Source of the DNA: Desulfobacteraceae bacterium
Lineage (GTDB): Bacteria > Desulfobacterota > Desulfobacteria > Desulfobacterales > Desulfosalsimonadaceae
Assembly: GCA_021162325.1 (NCBI GenBank)
Contig: JAGGYV010000197.1
Location: 1 to 30,425 of the forward strand
Direction: 5' to 3'
DNA length: 30,425 nt
The first letter of the stretch is position 1. Every line of letters starts with the position of its first letter. Position numbers and translations under genes: made by a program. Positions 15,335 through 25,200 of this stretch are shown in pieces. The notes under the pieces were generated by a model. It made no database searches. It was given only the letters and a program-made list of their open reading frames with translations, and was not told the origin of the DNA.

Positions 15335-16382
15335 CCTCTGGTAATGACAATATGCCCGTTACGTCTGTTGTCCGGAAATAAAACTGCGGACGATATCCAG
15401 TAAAAAACGGCGTATGGCGGCCGCCTTCATCCTTGCTCAGGATATATACTTCCGCCTTAAACTTTGTATGCGGTGTAATTGATCCCGGGGCTGCGACGAC
15501 CTGACCGCGTTCCACATCTTCACGTTTGGTGCCGCGAAGCAGCAAACCAACATTGTCGCCAGCCTGACCGGAGTCCAGCAGCTTGCGAAACATTTCCACA
15601 CCTGTACATACAGTGGTAACTGTTTCGCGGATACCCACGATCTCTACTTTCTCACTCACCTTGACTTCACCACGCTCGATTCGACCGGTGACAACCGTAC
15701 CACGGCCGGAAATCGAAAAGACATCTTCCACCGGCATCAAAAATGGTTTGTCAATTTCACGTTCCGGCTGCGGGATATAAGTGTCCACCGCATCCAGCAG
15801 TTCAAATATGCATTTGGCCGCCGGATCGTCTACGGAATCACATTCCAGGGCTTTTAATGCGCTCCCCTGAATGATCGGGGTGTCATCTCCCGGGAAATCA
15901 TACGAATCCAACAACTCCCGAAGTTCCATGTCAACCAGCTCAATCAGTTCTTCGTCATCCACCATGTCGCATTTATTCAAAAACACAACAATCTTGGGAA
16001 CGCCTACCTGACGCGCCAGTAATATATGTTCCCGGGTCTGGGGCATGGGACCGTCATCGGCACCAACTACCAGAATCGCACCGTCCATCTGAGCCGCACC
16101 CGTAATCATATTCTTGATATAATCCGCATGACCCGGACAATCCACATGTGCATAATGACGTGTTTCTGTCTCATACTCCACATGGGCGGTGGCAATTGTT
16201 ATTCCACGCGCCTTTTCTTCCGGCGCCTTGTCAATCTGATCAAACGGAATAAAATCTGCCATTCCTCTTAATCCGCTTAGCTTGGTGATCGCCGCTGTTA
16301 ATGTCGTCTTTCCATGGTCAATGTGACCAATCGTTCCTACATTTACATGCGGTTTGGTTCGCTCAAATTTCTTTTTTGACAT
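15189..16382 (-). CDS. tuf: Elongation factor Tu, complete copy
   Basis: EF-Tu delivers aminoacyl-tRNA to the ribosome using GTP. The protein has 397 residues. The G motifs are GHIDHGKT (19-26), the switch I RGITIA with its Thr, DCPGHADY, NKCD and the SALKAL G5 region; domains 2 and 3 are intact and the end is VVSEIIE. The ORF runs further to a non-ATG start, but the ATG at 16382 has GGAGG eight bases upstream and gives the family N-terminus MSKKKFERTKPHVNVGT. It follows rpsG without the usual fusA and precedes rpsJ by 16 bases. A second copy begins its 3' end at 30280. Confidence 0.98.
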   Translation of the reverse strand: MSKKKFERTKPHVNVGTIGHIDHGKTTLTAAITKLSGLRGMADFIPFDQIDKAPEEKARGITIATAHVEYETETRHYAHVDCPGHADYIKNMITGAAQMDGAILVVGADDGPMPQTREHILLARQVGVPKIVVFLNKCDMVDDEELIELVDMELRELLDSYDFPGDDTPIIQGSALKALECDSVDDPAAKCIFELLDAVDTYIPQPEREIDKPFLMPVEDVFSISGRGTVVTGRIERGEVKVSEKVEIVGIRETVTTVCTGVEMFRKLLDSGQAGDNVGLLLRGTKREDVERGQVVAAPGSITPHTKFKAEVYILSKDEGGRHTPFFTGYRPQFYFRTTDVTGILSLPEGVEMVMPGDNVTISAELITPIAMEKELRFAVREGGRTVGAGVVSEIIE

Positions 16383-16489
16383 TCTACCATCCTCCCAGTC
16401 AACAGGGCTGAATCTGTAATTCAACTCCCCGTTAACAATGAGTCCGTATTTTTAGTCTGTTTTTTTACAGTACCTTTAATTGAAGTATT

Positions 16490-16517
16490 TTGCCCATCCG
16501 ATACACAGGATGGGCAA
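16490..16517 (-). repeat. Perfect 10-bp hairpin in the rpsG-tuf gap
   Basis: TTGCCCATCC and GGATGGGCAA are perfect inverted repeats around an 8-base loop. They lie in the 193-base gap between rpsG and tuf, where fusA is usually found. Neither strand has a T-tract after the stem, so it does not look like a standard terminator; an RNA processing or stability element is more likely. The rest of the gap holds no gene and no convincing promoter. Confidence 0.6.
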
Positions 16518-16575
16518 TAAATCTTCAGGATAAACAATTCACTAAATTCTTATATAACAGCTAAGTAACAAATCT

Positions 16576-17046
16576 TTACCAGCGGTAATGCGCAAACGCC
16601 TTGTTAGCTTCTGCCATCTTATGGGTATCGTCACGTTTTTTAATCGCCCCGCCCCGCTCTTCAGCGGCATCCATCAGTTCACCGGCAAGCTTTTTAGACA
16701 TGCTTTTTTCTGATCGTTTTGCCGCAAAACTCAAGATCCAGCGAATCGTCAAAGCCACTTTACGTGCCGGAATAATTTCAGTGGGAACCTGATAAGTAGA
16801 CCCTCCGACCCGCCTGGATTTAACTTCCACCTTGGGCTTAACATTATTAAACGCCTTTTCTAAAATCGTCAGCGGCGGCTCTTTGGTTCTCTTTTCAACA
16901 ATATCAAACGCATCATACATTATAGAGAGCGCAATACTCTTTTTCCCGTCTTTCATAATACAATTAACAAACCGGGAAACCAACTCACTATTATATTTTG
17001 AATCCGGCACAACTTTTCTTACTGGGACTTCCCTACGTCTTGGCAT
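16576..17046 (-). CDS. rpsG: 30S ribosomal protein S7
   Basis: S7 starts assembly of the 30S head and lies at the E site; in E. coli it is the str operon autoregulator. The 156-residue protein begins MPRRREVPVRKVVPDSKY and contains NVKPKVEVKSRRVGGSTYQVP and the C-terminal DDTHKMAEANKAFAHYRW, all canonical. ATG start. It lies 50 bases after rpsL; fusA does not follow. Confidence 0.98.
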   Translation of the reverse strand: MPRRREVPVRKVVPDSKYNSELVSRFVNCIMKDGKKSIALSIMYDAFDIVEKRTKEPPLTILEKAFNNVKPKVEVKSRRVGGSTYQVPTEIIPARKVALTIRWILSFAAKRSEKSMSKKLAGELMDAAEERGGAIKKRDDTHKMAEANKAFAHYRW

Positions 17047-17096
17047 CGACTACACCATATCCTTGACTCAATATTATTTTTTCAAATAGCCCAAAA

Positions 17097-17468
17097 TTAT
17101 TTGGGACGTTTGGCTCCGTATTTTGACCTTCCCTGCCTTCGGTCGGAAACACCCAGGGTATCAAGCACACCTCTCACCACATGATATCGGACACCCGGTA
17201 AATCTTTTACCCTGCCCCCACGAACCAGGACAACCGAGTGCTCCTGCAAATTATGACCGATCCCGGGGATATATGCAGTAATTTCCGTACCGGTTGTCAA
17301 CCGGATCCTTGCAACTTTACGCAAAGCGGAATTTGGTTTTTTAGGTGTTGCCGTATAAACACGCACACAAACCCCTCGTTTTTGCGGTGATCCCTGAAGC
17401 GCCCTGGCGCTTTTCTTTTTCACGATCCGTTTTCGACCTTTTCGTACCAGCTGATTAATTGTCGGCAT
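17097..17468 (-). CDS. rpsL: 30S ribosomal protein S12
   Basis: S12 is part of the decoding centre and controls accuracy. The 123-residue protein has MPTINQLVRKGRKR, TPKKPNSALRKVARIRLT and the GGRVKDLPGVRYH loop. The Lys positions equal to E. coli K42 and K87 are both Lys, so no streptomycin-resistance substitution is seen, and the Asp that is methylthiolated in E. coli is present (D89). ATG start. It has its own probable promoter in the gap after rpoC. Confidence 0.98.
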   Translation of the reverse strand: MPTINQLVRKGRKRIVKKKSARALQGSPQKRGVCVRVYTATPKKPNSALRKVARIRLTTGTEITAYIPGIGHNLQEHSVVLVRGGRVKDLPGVRYHVVRGVLDTLGVSDRRQGRSKYGAKRPK

Positions 17469-17523
17469 CGTTCTTAACCTTAACCTTTAAAAATCAATTT
17501 TTATTATGAATTAAAAAGTATAA

Positions 17524-17552
17524 TCTTTAGCTTTAAATGAACTCCATGTCAA
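17524..17552 (-). promoter_or_regulatory. Candidate sigma70-type promoter for rpsL-rpsG-tuf and downstream genes
   Basis: On the minus strand a perfect TTGACA (17552-17547) is followed after 17 bases by TAAAGA (17529-17524), a moderate -10 match; an alternative TATACT lies a few bases further down. The rpsL ATG is about 56 bases downstream of the -10. It is the only full TTGACA with correct spacing noticed in the intergenic gaps. The rest of the 179-base rpoC-rpsL gap shows no clear terminator, so read-through from rpoC is also likely. Confidence 0.5.
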
Positions 17553-17647
17553 GCATTTTATCGTCATGTATTGCATTTTCTGTACCAGCCAAAATTATAA
17601 TTTCATACCCGAAATATTCTCATTTACATATCATCGATTATCGCCCA

Positions 17648-20600
17648 TTACCCTTCAACATCAATCTCAGGTAAACGATATTCATCTCTTCCGGTTCCGG
17701 CAGGAATCAGCCGGCCCATGATAACATTTTCCTTTAACCCGTTTAAGGAATCATAAGCACCTGCAATACTGGCATCCGTTAATACCTTGGTGGTTTCCTG
17801 AAAGGATGCTGCTGAAATAAAACTATCTGTTGACAGTGAGGCCTTTGTAATACCCAAAATCAAAGGTTCACCAGTAGCCGGCTGTCCATCCTTTTCAATG
17901 ATCTCTCGGTTAACGGCCGCAAATCTGTTTTTATCTACCTGCTCTTCCGGAATAAATTCAGAATCACCGATGGTTTTTATTTTAACCCGCCGCATCATCT
18001 GGCGAATAATGATCTCGATATGCTTATCGTTAATCCGAACCCCCTGAAGACGATACACCTCCTGGACACCATTTAACAGATAACGTGCCAGAGCAATATC
18101 TCCTTTTATATTTAAAATATCCTGGGGATTGGGACTACCGCCGGTCAGCTGCTCACCCGCTTTCACATAGTCACCGTCATAAACACCGATATGCCTTCCG
18201 CGCGGAATAAGATACTCTCTTTTCTCACCCGCATCAACCGGCGTAATCGTTACTTTCTGTTTTCCCTTGGTCGCTATTTTACCAATACTTACATACCCAT
18301 CAATTTCACTTAAGACTGCGGTTTCTTTGGGTTTTCTAACCTCAAAAAGCTCAGCGACACGGGGCAGACCACCGGTGATATCCTTGGTTTTGGTCGTTTC
18401 CCTCGGGAGTTTACCGATAATATCGCCCGCCGACACATAGTCATTTTCTTCAACCATTAAAATAGTGTCCACCGGCAATGAATACCGGGCAGTACCCGAA
18501 CCGGACAGTACCACTGTTTTTCCATCCTCGTCTTTGATAGAAATTCGCGGACGGGAAGCCTCCAAGGCCTTGGTATCAACGACTGTCAGGCTTGATTTTC
18601 CGGTCACCGGATCAACTTTTTCCTGAAGTCCCTTACCGATCACCAGATCCCCGAACTTCACTTTACCGGAAACAGCTGTAATAATCGGCGTTGAAAAAGC
18701 ATCCCAGGAAGCCAGCAGATCCCCTTGCACCACTTTATCTCCATCTTTTACCATGACATCGGCGCCATAAATAATGGGAAACCGTTCCAATTCACGACCG
18801 GAATCAGAAACAATGGAAAATTCTCCACCACGGCGGTTCATCACAATGGTTCGTTTTTCTGTATTTTCAACAATAGTCAGGGAACCGAATTTTACCGTAC
18901 CGGTCATACGGGCCTTGATATCCGCCTGTTCAACCCGACGACTGGCAGTACCACCAATATGGAACGTTCTCATTGTCAACTGGGTACCCGGTTCACCAAT
19001 AGATTGTGCCGCCATAATCCCGACCGGCTGACCGATTTCAACCGGCCCGCCATGGGCCAGGTCCCGACCGTAACACTTCGCACAAACACCGATTTTCGTC
19101 GAACACGTTAAAACGGATCGGATTTTGACACTCGTCACACCCGCCTGATCAATCTTCCGGACCCCTGCTTCATCAATCTCTTCACCGGACTGGATTAACA
19201 CTTCGTCGGTAAACGGATCCAGAACATCTTCTAAAGTAATCCGGCCCAATATCCTTTCTGATAATGGCTGAATCACCTCACCACCTTCCAACAGAGCTTC
19301 CACGACAATTCCCAACCGGGTGCCGCAGTCCGGTTCAGCCGCCGAACAATCCTGGGCAACATCTGCCAGGCGCCGTGTCAGGTAACCGGAGTTGGCTGTT
19401 TTCAGTGCCGTATCGGCAAGCCCCTTACGCGCACCATGGGTGGAAATAAAATACTGCAGCACGGAAAGGCCTTCACGAAAGTTTGCCGTAATCGGGGTCT
19501 CAATAATTTCGCCGGAGGGTTTTGCCATCAACCCTCGCATTCCGGCGAGCTGACGCATTTGATCCTTGCTGCCTCTTGCACCGGAATCAGCCATCATGAA
19601 AATCGGGTTAATCGTGTTTCCGGCTTGAGCACTCCTTTTAACGAGCCGATTATCAACTTCTTCAGAAGTCGTTTCATGGGTGTCAGGAATAAAGGGTTTT
19701 TCCATTGCAGCCATCATTGAATTAGCAATATCATCCGTGGCTTTGGCCCATATATCAACGACCTTATTATACTTTTCACCCTGGGTAATCAGCCCTTCCA
19801 TATGCTGATTGGTGATGTCTGCGACATTCTTATCTGCCGTATTTAAAATATCCTGTTTGTTATCCGGAATAATCATGGCATCAATTGATATAGATAAACC
19901 GCCGGCAGTTGAATGCGTATACCCGATATTTTTAAGCTGATCGGAAAGAATAACCGTCGCTTTGGGGCCTTTGTGTCGATACGTATAGTCAACCAGTTCA
20001 CGCAGACCTTTTTTGTTTAAGACCTTGTTCACCATATCAAAGGGGATTTCCTGACGGACCTCCATCACTTCAAAAATATGATATTTCCCACCGGAGGAAA
20101 TAACACGGGTAAAATCGCCCTGATTCAGAGAATAGACCCCATCGGCAACCGTGTCATCCACCTGAAAAATTTCCTGGAATTCATCTTTCTCAAGCAGACC
20201 AATATTTCCGTCATATGTTTTATCAAACGCCTCAGAATAGCTCTGAACCAGATCCATGAATAAAGCGCCGCCGTCAAGTTTTTTAACAATCTTTTTAACC
20301 GTGTTTTCGCCGGAAACCATTATATGCCGCAGTATAAAGCTTTCGCCTTTTGGGATGACTTCCCACAGCAGTATTCGCCCGACACTGGTATCAAAAATTT
20401 TCCCATTGAGACGGACCTTCACCTTGGCATGCATTTCCACAGCACCGGCATCATAAGCAGCACGGGCTTCATCCGGATTGGAAAAAACCATGCCCTCTCC
20501 CAATTCGCCTGGAAGCCCCAGTGTCATATAATAAATACCCAGAACGATATCCTGGGTGGGTATAATAATCGGCTCACCGCTTGCCGGTGAAAGAATATTA

Positions 20601-22063
20601 TTAGACGCCAGCATTAATACGCGCGCCTCAATCTGGGCTTCCAATGAAAGGGGCACATGAACCGCCATCTGGTCACCGTCGAAATCCGCATTAAATGCCG
20701 TACAAACCAACGGATGAAGCTGAATGGCCTTGCCTTCAATCAGAACCGGCTCAAAGGCCTGGATTCCCAATCGATGAAGGGTCGGCGCACGATTTAACAA
20801 AATAGGATATTCTTTGACCACTTCATCTAACGTATCCCATACTTCCGGGCTTTTCATTTCCACCCATTTTTTAGCGCTTTTTACATTGGTAACAATGCCT
20901 TTTTTCTCAAGCCGGTTATAAATAAACGGCTTAAATAATTCCAACGCCATAAGTTTAGGTAATCCGCACTGATGAAGGCGCAGATTCGGCCCGATGGTAA
21001 TAACGCTACGACCGGAATAATCAACCCGTTTTCCCAGCAAATTCTGGCGAAAACGGCCCTGTTTCCCTTTTAACGTTTCACTCAACGATTTTAACGGCCG
21101 CTTATTAGACCCGGTAACCACCCGGCCCTGACGGCCATTATCGATTAACACATCCACTGCTTCCTGAAGCATCCGTTTTTCATTGCGGACAATAATATCC
21201 GGCGCTTTCAAGTCCATCAAACGCTTTAAGCGGTTATTCCTGTTAATCACCCGGCGATACAAATCATTTAAATCAGAAGTGGCAAACCGACCGCCCTCAA
21301 GCGGCACCAGTGGGCGAAGTTCCGGCGGGAGCACCGGAATCACTTCCAGCACCATCCATGTAGGATCAAGGCCGGATTGACGAAACGCATCCACCACTTT
21401 TAAGCGTTTGGCAAATTTTTTCCGCTTGGCTTCAGAACCGGTATTCTGTATGTCTACCCGGAGCTCATTGTATAATTTTTCAATATCCAATTCACCAAGC
21501 AGTTCACGGACAGCTTCCGCCCCGATACCTGCCTTGAATTTCGGTCCATACAATTCGATTGCTTCCCGGTATTTGTCCTCGGAAAGCATCTCCATTTTTG
21601 TTAAACCGGTTTCTTTTGGGTCGATGACAATATAATTGTCAAAATAAATAACTTTTTCAAGCGCCTTTAGTGTCAGGTCCAGCAAATTACCGATCTTACT
21701 CGGCAGACTTTTTAAAAACCAGATATGCGTCACCGGTGTTGCCAGGTCAATGTGCGCCATACGTTCACGGCGGACTTTGGACTGTATAACTTCGACACCG
21801 CATTTTTCACATATCACCCCACGGTGTTTCATCCGTTTATATTTACCGCAATTACATTCATAGTCTTTTGTGGGACCAAAAATTTTAGCACAAAAAAGAC
21901 CATCCCGTTCGGGTTTAAAAGTTCGATAGTTGATGGTCTCAGGTTTTTTAATTTCCCCGTGCGACCAGCTGCGGATCAATTCCGGAGACGCCAGGGCAAT
22001 TTTAACGCCAGAATAACGACTTGGGTTTACTGGCTTTACAAAAAAATCATAGAGAGTTTCCAA
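17648..22063 (-). CDS. rpoC: RNA polymerase beta' subunit with a parvulin-like insert
   Basis: Beta' forms the catalytic centre with beta. Zinc site 1 is C70, C72, C85, C88; the catalytic NADFDGDQ motif has D460, D462, D464; zinc site 2 is C913 with C987, C994, C997 (an extra C906 lies nearby). The bridge and trigger-helix regions (SIGEPGTQLTMRTFHIGG) and C-terminal SFQETTKVLTDASI are intact. At 1471 residues it is longer than E. coli (1407) although its C-terminus is shorter: an insert of about 99 residues at about 574-672 looks like a parvulin rotamase domain. The start is TTG at 22063, with AGGAG six bases upstream. A palindromic element separates it from rpoB. Confidence 0.98.
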   Translation of the reverse strand: METLYDFFVKPVNPSRYSGVKIALASPELIRSWSHGEIKKPETINYRTFKPERDGLFCAKIFGPTKDYECNCGKYKRMKHRGVICEKCGVEVIQSKVRRERMAHIDLATPVTHIWFLKSLPSKIGNLLDLTLKALEKVIYFDNYIVIDPKETGLTKMEMLSEDKYREAIELYGPKFKAGIGAEAVRELLGELDIEKLYNELRVDIQNTGSEAKRKKFAKRLKVVDAFRQSGLDPTWMVLEVIPVLPPELRPLVPLEGGRFATSDLNDLYRRVINRNNRLKRLMDLKAPDIIVRNEKRMLQEAVDVLIDNGRQGRVVTGSNKRPLKSLSETLKGKQGRFRQNLLGKRVDYSGRSVITIGPNLRLHQCGLPKLMALELFKPFIYNRLEKKGIVTNVKSAKKWVEMKSPEVWDTLDEVVKEYPILLNRAPTLHRLGIQAFEPVLIEGKAIQLHPLVCTAFNADFDGDQMAVHVPLSLEAQIEARVLMLASNNILSPASGEPIIIPTQDIVLGIYYMTLGLPGELGEGMVFSNPDEARAAYDAGAVEMHAKVKVRLNGKIFDTSVGRILLWEVIPKGESFILRHIMVSGENTVKKIVKKLDGGALFMDLVQSYSEAFDKTYDGNIGLLEKDEFQEIFQVDDTVADGVYSLNQGDFTRVISSGGKYHIFEVMEVRQEIPFDMVNKVLNKKGLRELVDYTYRHKGPKATVILSDQLKNIGYTHSTAGGLSISIDAMIIPDNKQDILNTADKNVADITNQHMEGLITQGEKYNKVVDIWAKATDDIANSMMAAMEKPFIPDTHETTSEEVDNRLVKRSAQAGNTINPIFMMADSGARGSKDQMRQLAGMRGLMAKPSGEIIETPITANFREGLSVLQYFISTHGARKGLADTALKTANSGYLTRRLADVAQDCSAAEPDCGTRLGIVVEALLEGGEVIQPLSERILGRITLEDVLDPFTDEVLIQSGEEIDEAGVRKIDQAGVTSVKIRSVLTCSTKIGVCAKCYGRDLAHGGPVEIGQPVGIMAAQSIGEPGTQLTMRTFHIGGTASRRVEQADIKARMTGTVKFGSLTIVENTEKRTIVMNRRGGEFSIVSDSGRELERFPIIYGADVMVKDGDKVVQGDLLASWDAFSTPIITAVSGKVKFGDLVIGKGLQEKVDPVTGKSSLTVVDTKALEASRPRISIKDEDGKTVVLSGSGTARYSLPVDTILMVEENDYVSAGDIIGKLPRETTKTKDITGGLPRVAELFEVRKPKETAVLSEIDGYVSIGKIATKGKQKVTITPVDAGEKREYLIPRGRHIGVYDGDYVKAGEQLTGGSPNPQDILNIKGDIALARYLLNGVQEVYRLQGVRINDKHIEIIIRQMMRRVKIKTIGDSEFIPEEQVDKNRFAAVNREIIEKDGQPATGEPLILGITKASLSTDSFISAASFQETTKVLTDASIAGAYDSLNGLKENVIMGRLIPAGTGRDEYRLPEIDVEG
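20048..20344 (-). other. Parvulin-type (PpiC/SurA-like) domain insert within RpoC, residues about 574-672
   Basis: Beta' reads VGRILLWEVIPKG at 561-573 and resumes with IPFDMVNKVLNKK at 673; in E. coli these two pieces are directly joined (VPKG-LPYSIVNQALGKK). The stretch between has a parvulin pattern: RHIMV at 579-583, a helix with GGALFMDLVQSYS (598-610), DGNIGLLEKDEF (618-629) with F633, then SLNQGDF and KYHIFEV at 660-666. From memory of E. coli PpiC, H580 to F633 aligns without gaps. The two core histidines (H580, H662) and F633 are kept, but the PpiC active-site Cys position is Ala (A612). Isomerase activity is therefore open; a binding role is equally possible. Confidence 0.75.
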
Positions 22064-22073
22064 GATGATCTCC

Positions 22074-22238
22074 TTAGTGTTTCGTCAAGGATGAAATGTC
22101 GCAAGATTGCGCCGCAATTTTTTGTGCCTGCAAGACGCACCTTGAGGAGCATAGCGGGCTACGCGACTCAAGGCGTAACGACGCAGGCGCAAAAAAGGAC
22201 AAGAAAGATGCGTCATTTCTGAGTTGACGAGACATTAA
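22074..22238. repeat. Large imperfect palindrome (MITE-like) filling the rpoB-rpoC gap
   Basis: The two ends are inverted repeats of the form TTARTGTYTCGTCAA (13 of 15 bases match). Inside, further matching arms follow: TTTTTTG(T/C)GCCTGC, CCTTGAG and GC(A/G)TAGC around a central GG. The arms of about 76 bases pair imperfectly along most of their length, with G-U pairs in the minus-strand RNA, so the transcript can fold into one long hairpin. It codes for nothing. Its left end touches the rpoC Shine-Dalgarno sequence and its right end includes the rpoB stop TAA. A two- or three-base TA/TAA target duplication is possible at the ends. Confidence 0.75.
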
Positions 22239-25200
22239 TCTTTATCCTCAAGAAGGGTTACATCTAAACCTAAACTCTGTAACTCTTTAGTGAGTACCCG
22301 GAAAGATTCCGGAAGTCCGGGTTCAAATACATTCTGACCTTTAACAATCTTTTCATACATTCGTGTTCTTCCGGCCATGTCATCCGACTTAACCGTCAAA
22401 AACTCCTGAAGGGCATGAGCGGCACCGTATGCTTCCATGGCCCAGACCTCCATTTCACCCAGGCGCTGACCGCCGAACTGCGCTTTACCGCCAAGGGGCT
22501 GCTGGGTTACCAACGAATAGGGACCGATGGATCGCGCATGAAGCTTGTCATCCACCAGATGATGAAGCTTCAGCATATACATGGTACCCACAGTCACTTT
22601 TCCATCAAAAGGGTCCCCGGTGCGACCGTCAAACAAGGTAATCTGCCCTGTCCGACTCAATCCGGCCTCGGTCAATAAGTCCTTAATTTCTTCTTCTTTT
22701 GCCCCATCAAAAACAGGTGTATTCATATGAACACCGTCTGTATATTCTTTGGCAAACTGAACCAGCGAATCATCTGACATTTTTTTTATCATTGATTTAT
22801 TATCAGATTCAGAGAATATCGCTTTAAACTTCTTTCTTAATTCCTTGATTTTTTCAGTTTCAAGCAGTTCATTAATCTGATCGCCCAGGCCCTTGGCCGC
22901 CATCCCTAAATGAATTTCCAGAATTTGGCCGACATTCATTCGGGAGGGGACACCCAACGGATTCAACACCATATCAACCGGCCGCCCGTCAATGAAATAC
23001 GGAAGGTCTTCTTCAGGCAAAATTCTTGACACAACCCCTTTATTACCATGCCGGCCGGCCATTTTGTCACCCACAGACAATGTCCGTTTCGTGGCGACAT
23101 AAATCTTAATCATTTTAATAACGCCCGGCGGCAGGTCATCGCCTTTTTCATAAGTACTGGCCAGGTTTTCAAAGTTTCGGCGCGATAAATCAGATTTTTC
23201 CCTGTAAAGAGATATCAATTGATGAAAATTCTCATTGATCTTTTCATCCTTTAATTCAAGAATTTCCAGCTTGGAAAGGGATATTTTTTCAAGACGTTTC
23301 TGATCAATTATCGTATCTTTCGGAATCAGGACTTTCTTCCCATCCGTCAAATCCGCTGCACATTGCTGACCAACGATTAATGAACCGGTTGCATTTCTTG
23401 CCATTTTCCTGATGATGACCAGCTCGTCATCCCGGTCCTTTTCCAAATGGACAATTTCATCATCTTCAATGGTCCGGGAACGATCATCCTTTTCAACACC
23501 GCGGCGTGAAAATACTTTGGCATCAATAACAATACCACGCCCCCCCGGAGGCACACGCAAAGACGTATCTTTAACTTCACCGGCCTTTTCACCGAATATT
23601 GCACGCAACAATTTCTCTTCCGGCGATAATTGGGTTTCACCTTTTGGCGTGACCTTTCCGACGAGAATATCACCGGGGCCCACCTCCGCTCCCAGTCGAA
23701 TAATGCCGCATTCATCAAGATCTTTTAATGCTTCTTCACCCACATTGGGGATATCCCGGGTAATTTCCTCTTTCCCGAGTTTTGTATCACGGGCAAGGAC
23801 TTCAAACTCTTCAATATGAACCGATGTAAAAATATTTTCTTTGACCAGACGTTCACTAACGAGAATGGAGTCTTCAAAGTTATATCCTCCCCAGGGCATA
23901 AACGCCACAGTAACATTTTTTCCCAGGGCGAGTTCACCCTTCTCTGTTGCTGGACCGTCGGCAATAACCTCGCCGGCTTTGGCCAGATCACCTTTTTGAA
24001 TAATGGGCCGATGATTAAAGCAGGTATTCTGGTTGGACCGTATAAACTTGGACAAATTATAGATCGAAACATCTTTTTCAGACGGATCCTCAGACGGTTC
24101 ATGCTGCAAAACGATACGGGATGCATCGACATCCACAACAATGCCGTCTTTTCGGGCAACAACCGTGACACCGGAATCCCTTGCCACAACCCCTTCAATT
24201 CCGGTACCGACCAGAGGCGATCGGCTATCCAGTAAAGGGACTGCCTGACGCATCATGTTCGATCCCATTAACGCACGGTTTGCGTCATCATTTTCAAGAA
24301 ACGGAATCAAAGATGCCGAAGCACTCACGAGCTGATTCGGTGAAATATCCATCAATTCAATTTTTTCACGGTCGACTCGCATGAATTCACCGGCCACCCT
24401 GGAAATAACCCCGGGATTGACGTATTCATTATTTTCATCGATCGGCGCATTGGCCTGGGCAATGGGATGCTCCTGCTCTTCAAACGCACTGAGCATCTTG
24501 ATATTTTTAGTTACCTTCGCGTTTTCAACCGTCCGGTAAGGGGTTTCAATAAATCCAAATTCGTTGACACGGGCAAATGTACACAACGAAACAATCAAAC
24601 CGATATTCGGACCTTCCGGCGTTTCAATCGGACAGATGCGGCCGTAATGAGAAGGATGAACGTCCCGGACTTCAAATCCGGCACGGTCTCGGGTCAGACC
24701 GCCGGGCCCCAAAGCACTCAATCGCCGTTTATGCGTGGTTTCCGACAACGGATTGGTTTGATCTAAAAACTGGGATAGCTGGCTGGTGCCGAAAAACTCT
24801 TTGACCACTGCTGAAACAGGCTTGGGATTAACCAGATCGTTGGGCATTAACGCATCCACTTCCTGCATGCTCATCCGTTCCTTGATGGCACGTTCCATCC
24901 GAACCAGACCGATTCGGTACTGGTTTTCAAGCAGTTCTCCCACCGCCCGGACCCTTCTGTTCCCCAAATGATCAATATCATCAACCGCACCCTGCGTATC
25001 GCGCAACTCAACGAGTGTTTTGGCGGTCAGGAGGATATCTTCTTTCCGCAGCGTCCTGACATCAATGGGGGTGTTTGTCTTGAGCCTATGATTAATTTTC
25101 AGACGACCGACGCCGGAGAGATCATAGTATGCGTTTCTAAAAAAAAGATGATCAACAAACTCCTGGGCAACTTCCGGCGTCGCCGGATTCCCGGGCCGAA

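Noticed and set aside
16490..16517. Perfect 10-bp hairpin as a transcription terminator after rpsG
   Set aside because: No T-tract follows on either strand (AAAATAC on the minus, AATAAATC on the plus), so it is listed as a repeat only.
22074..22238. Small ORF or ncRNA gene inside the rpoB-rpoC palindrome
   Set aside because: No convincing start, ribosome site or promoter; the inverted symmetry explains the sequence.
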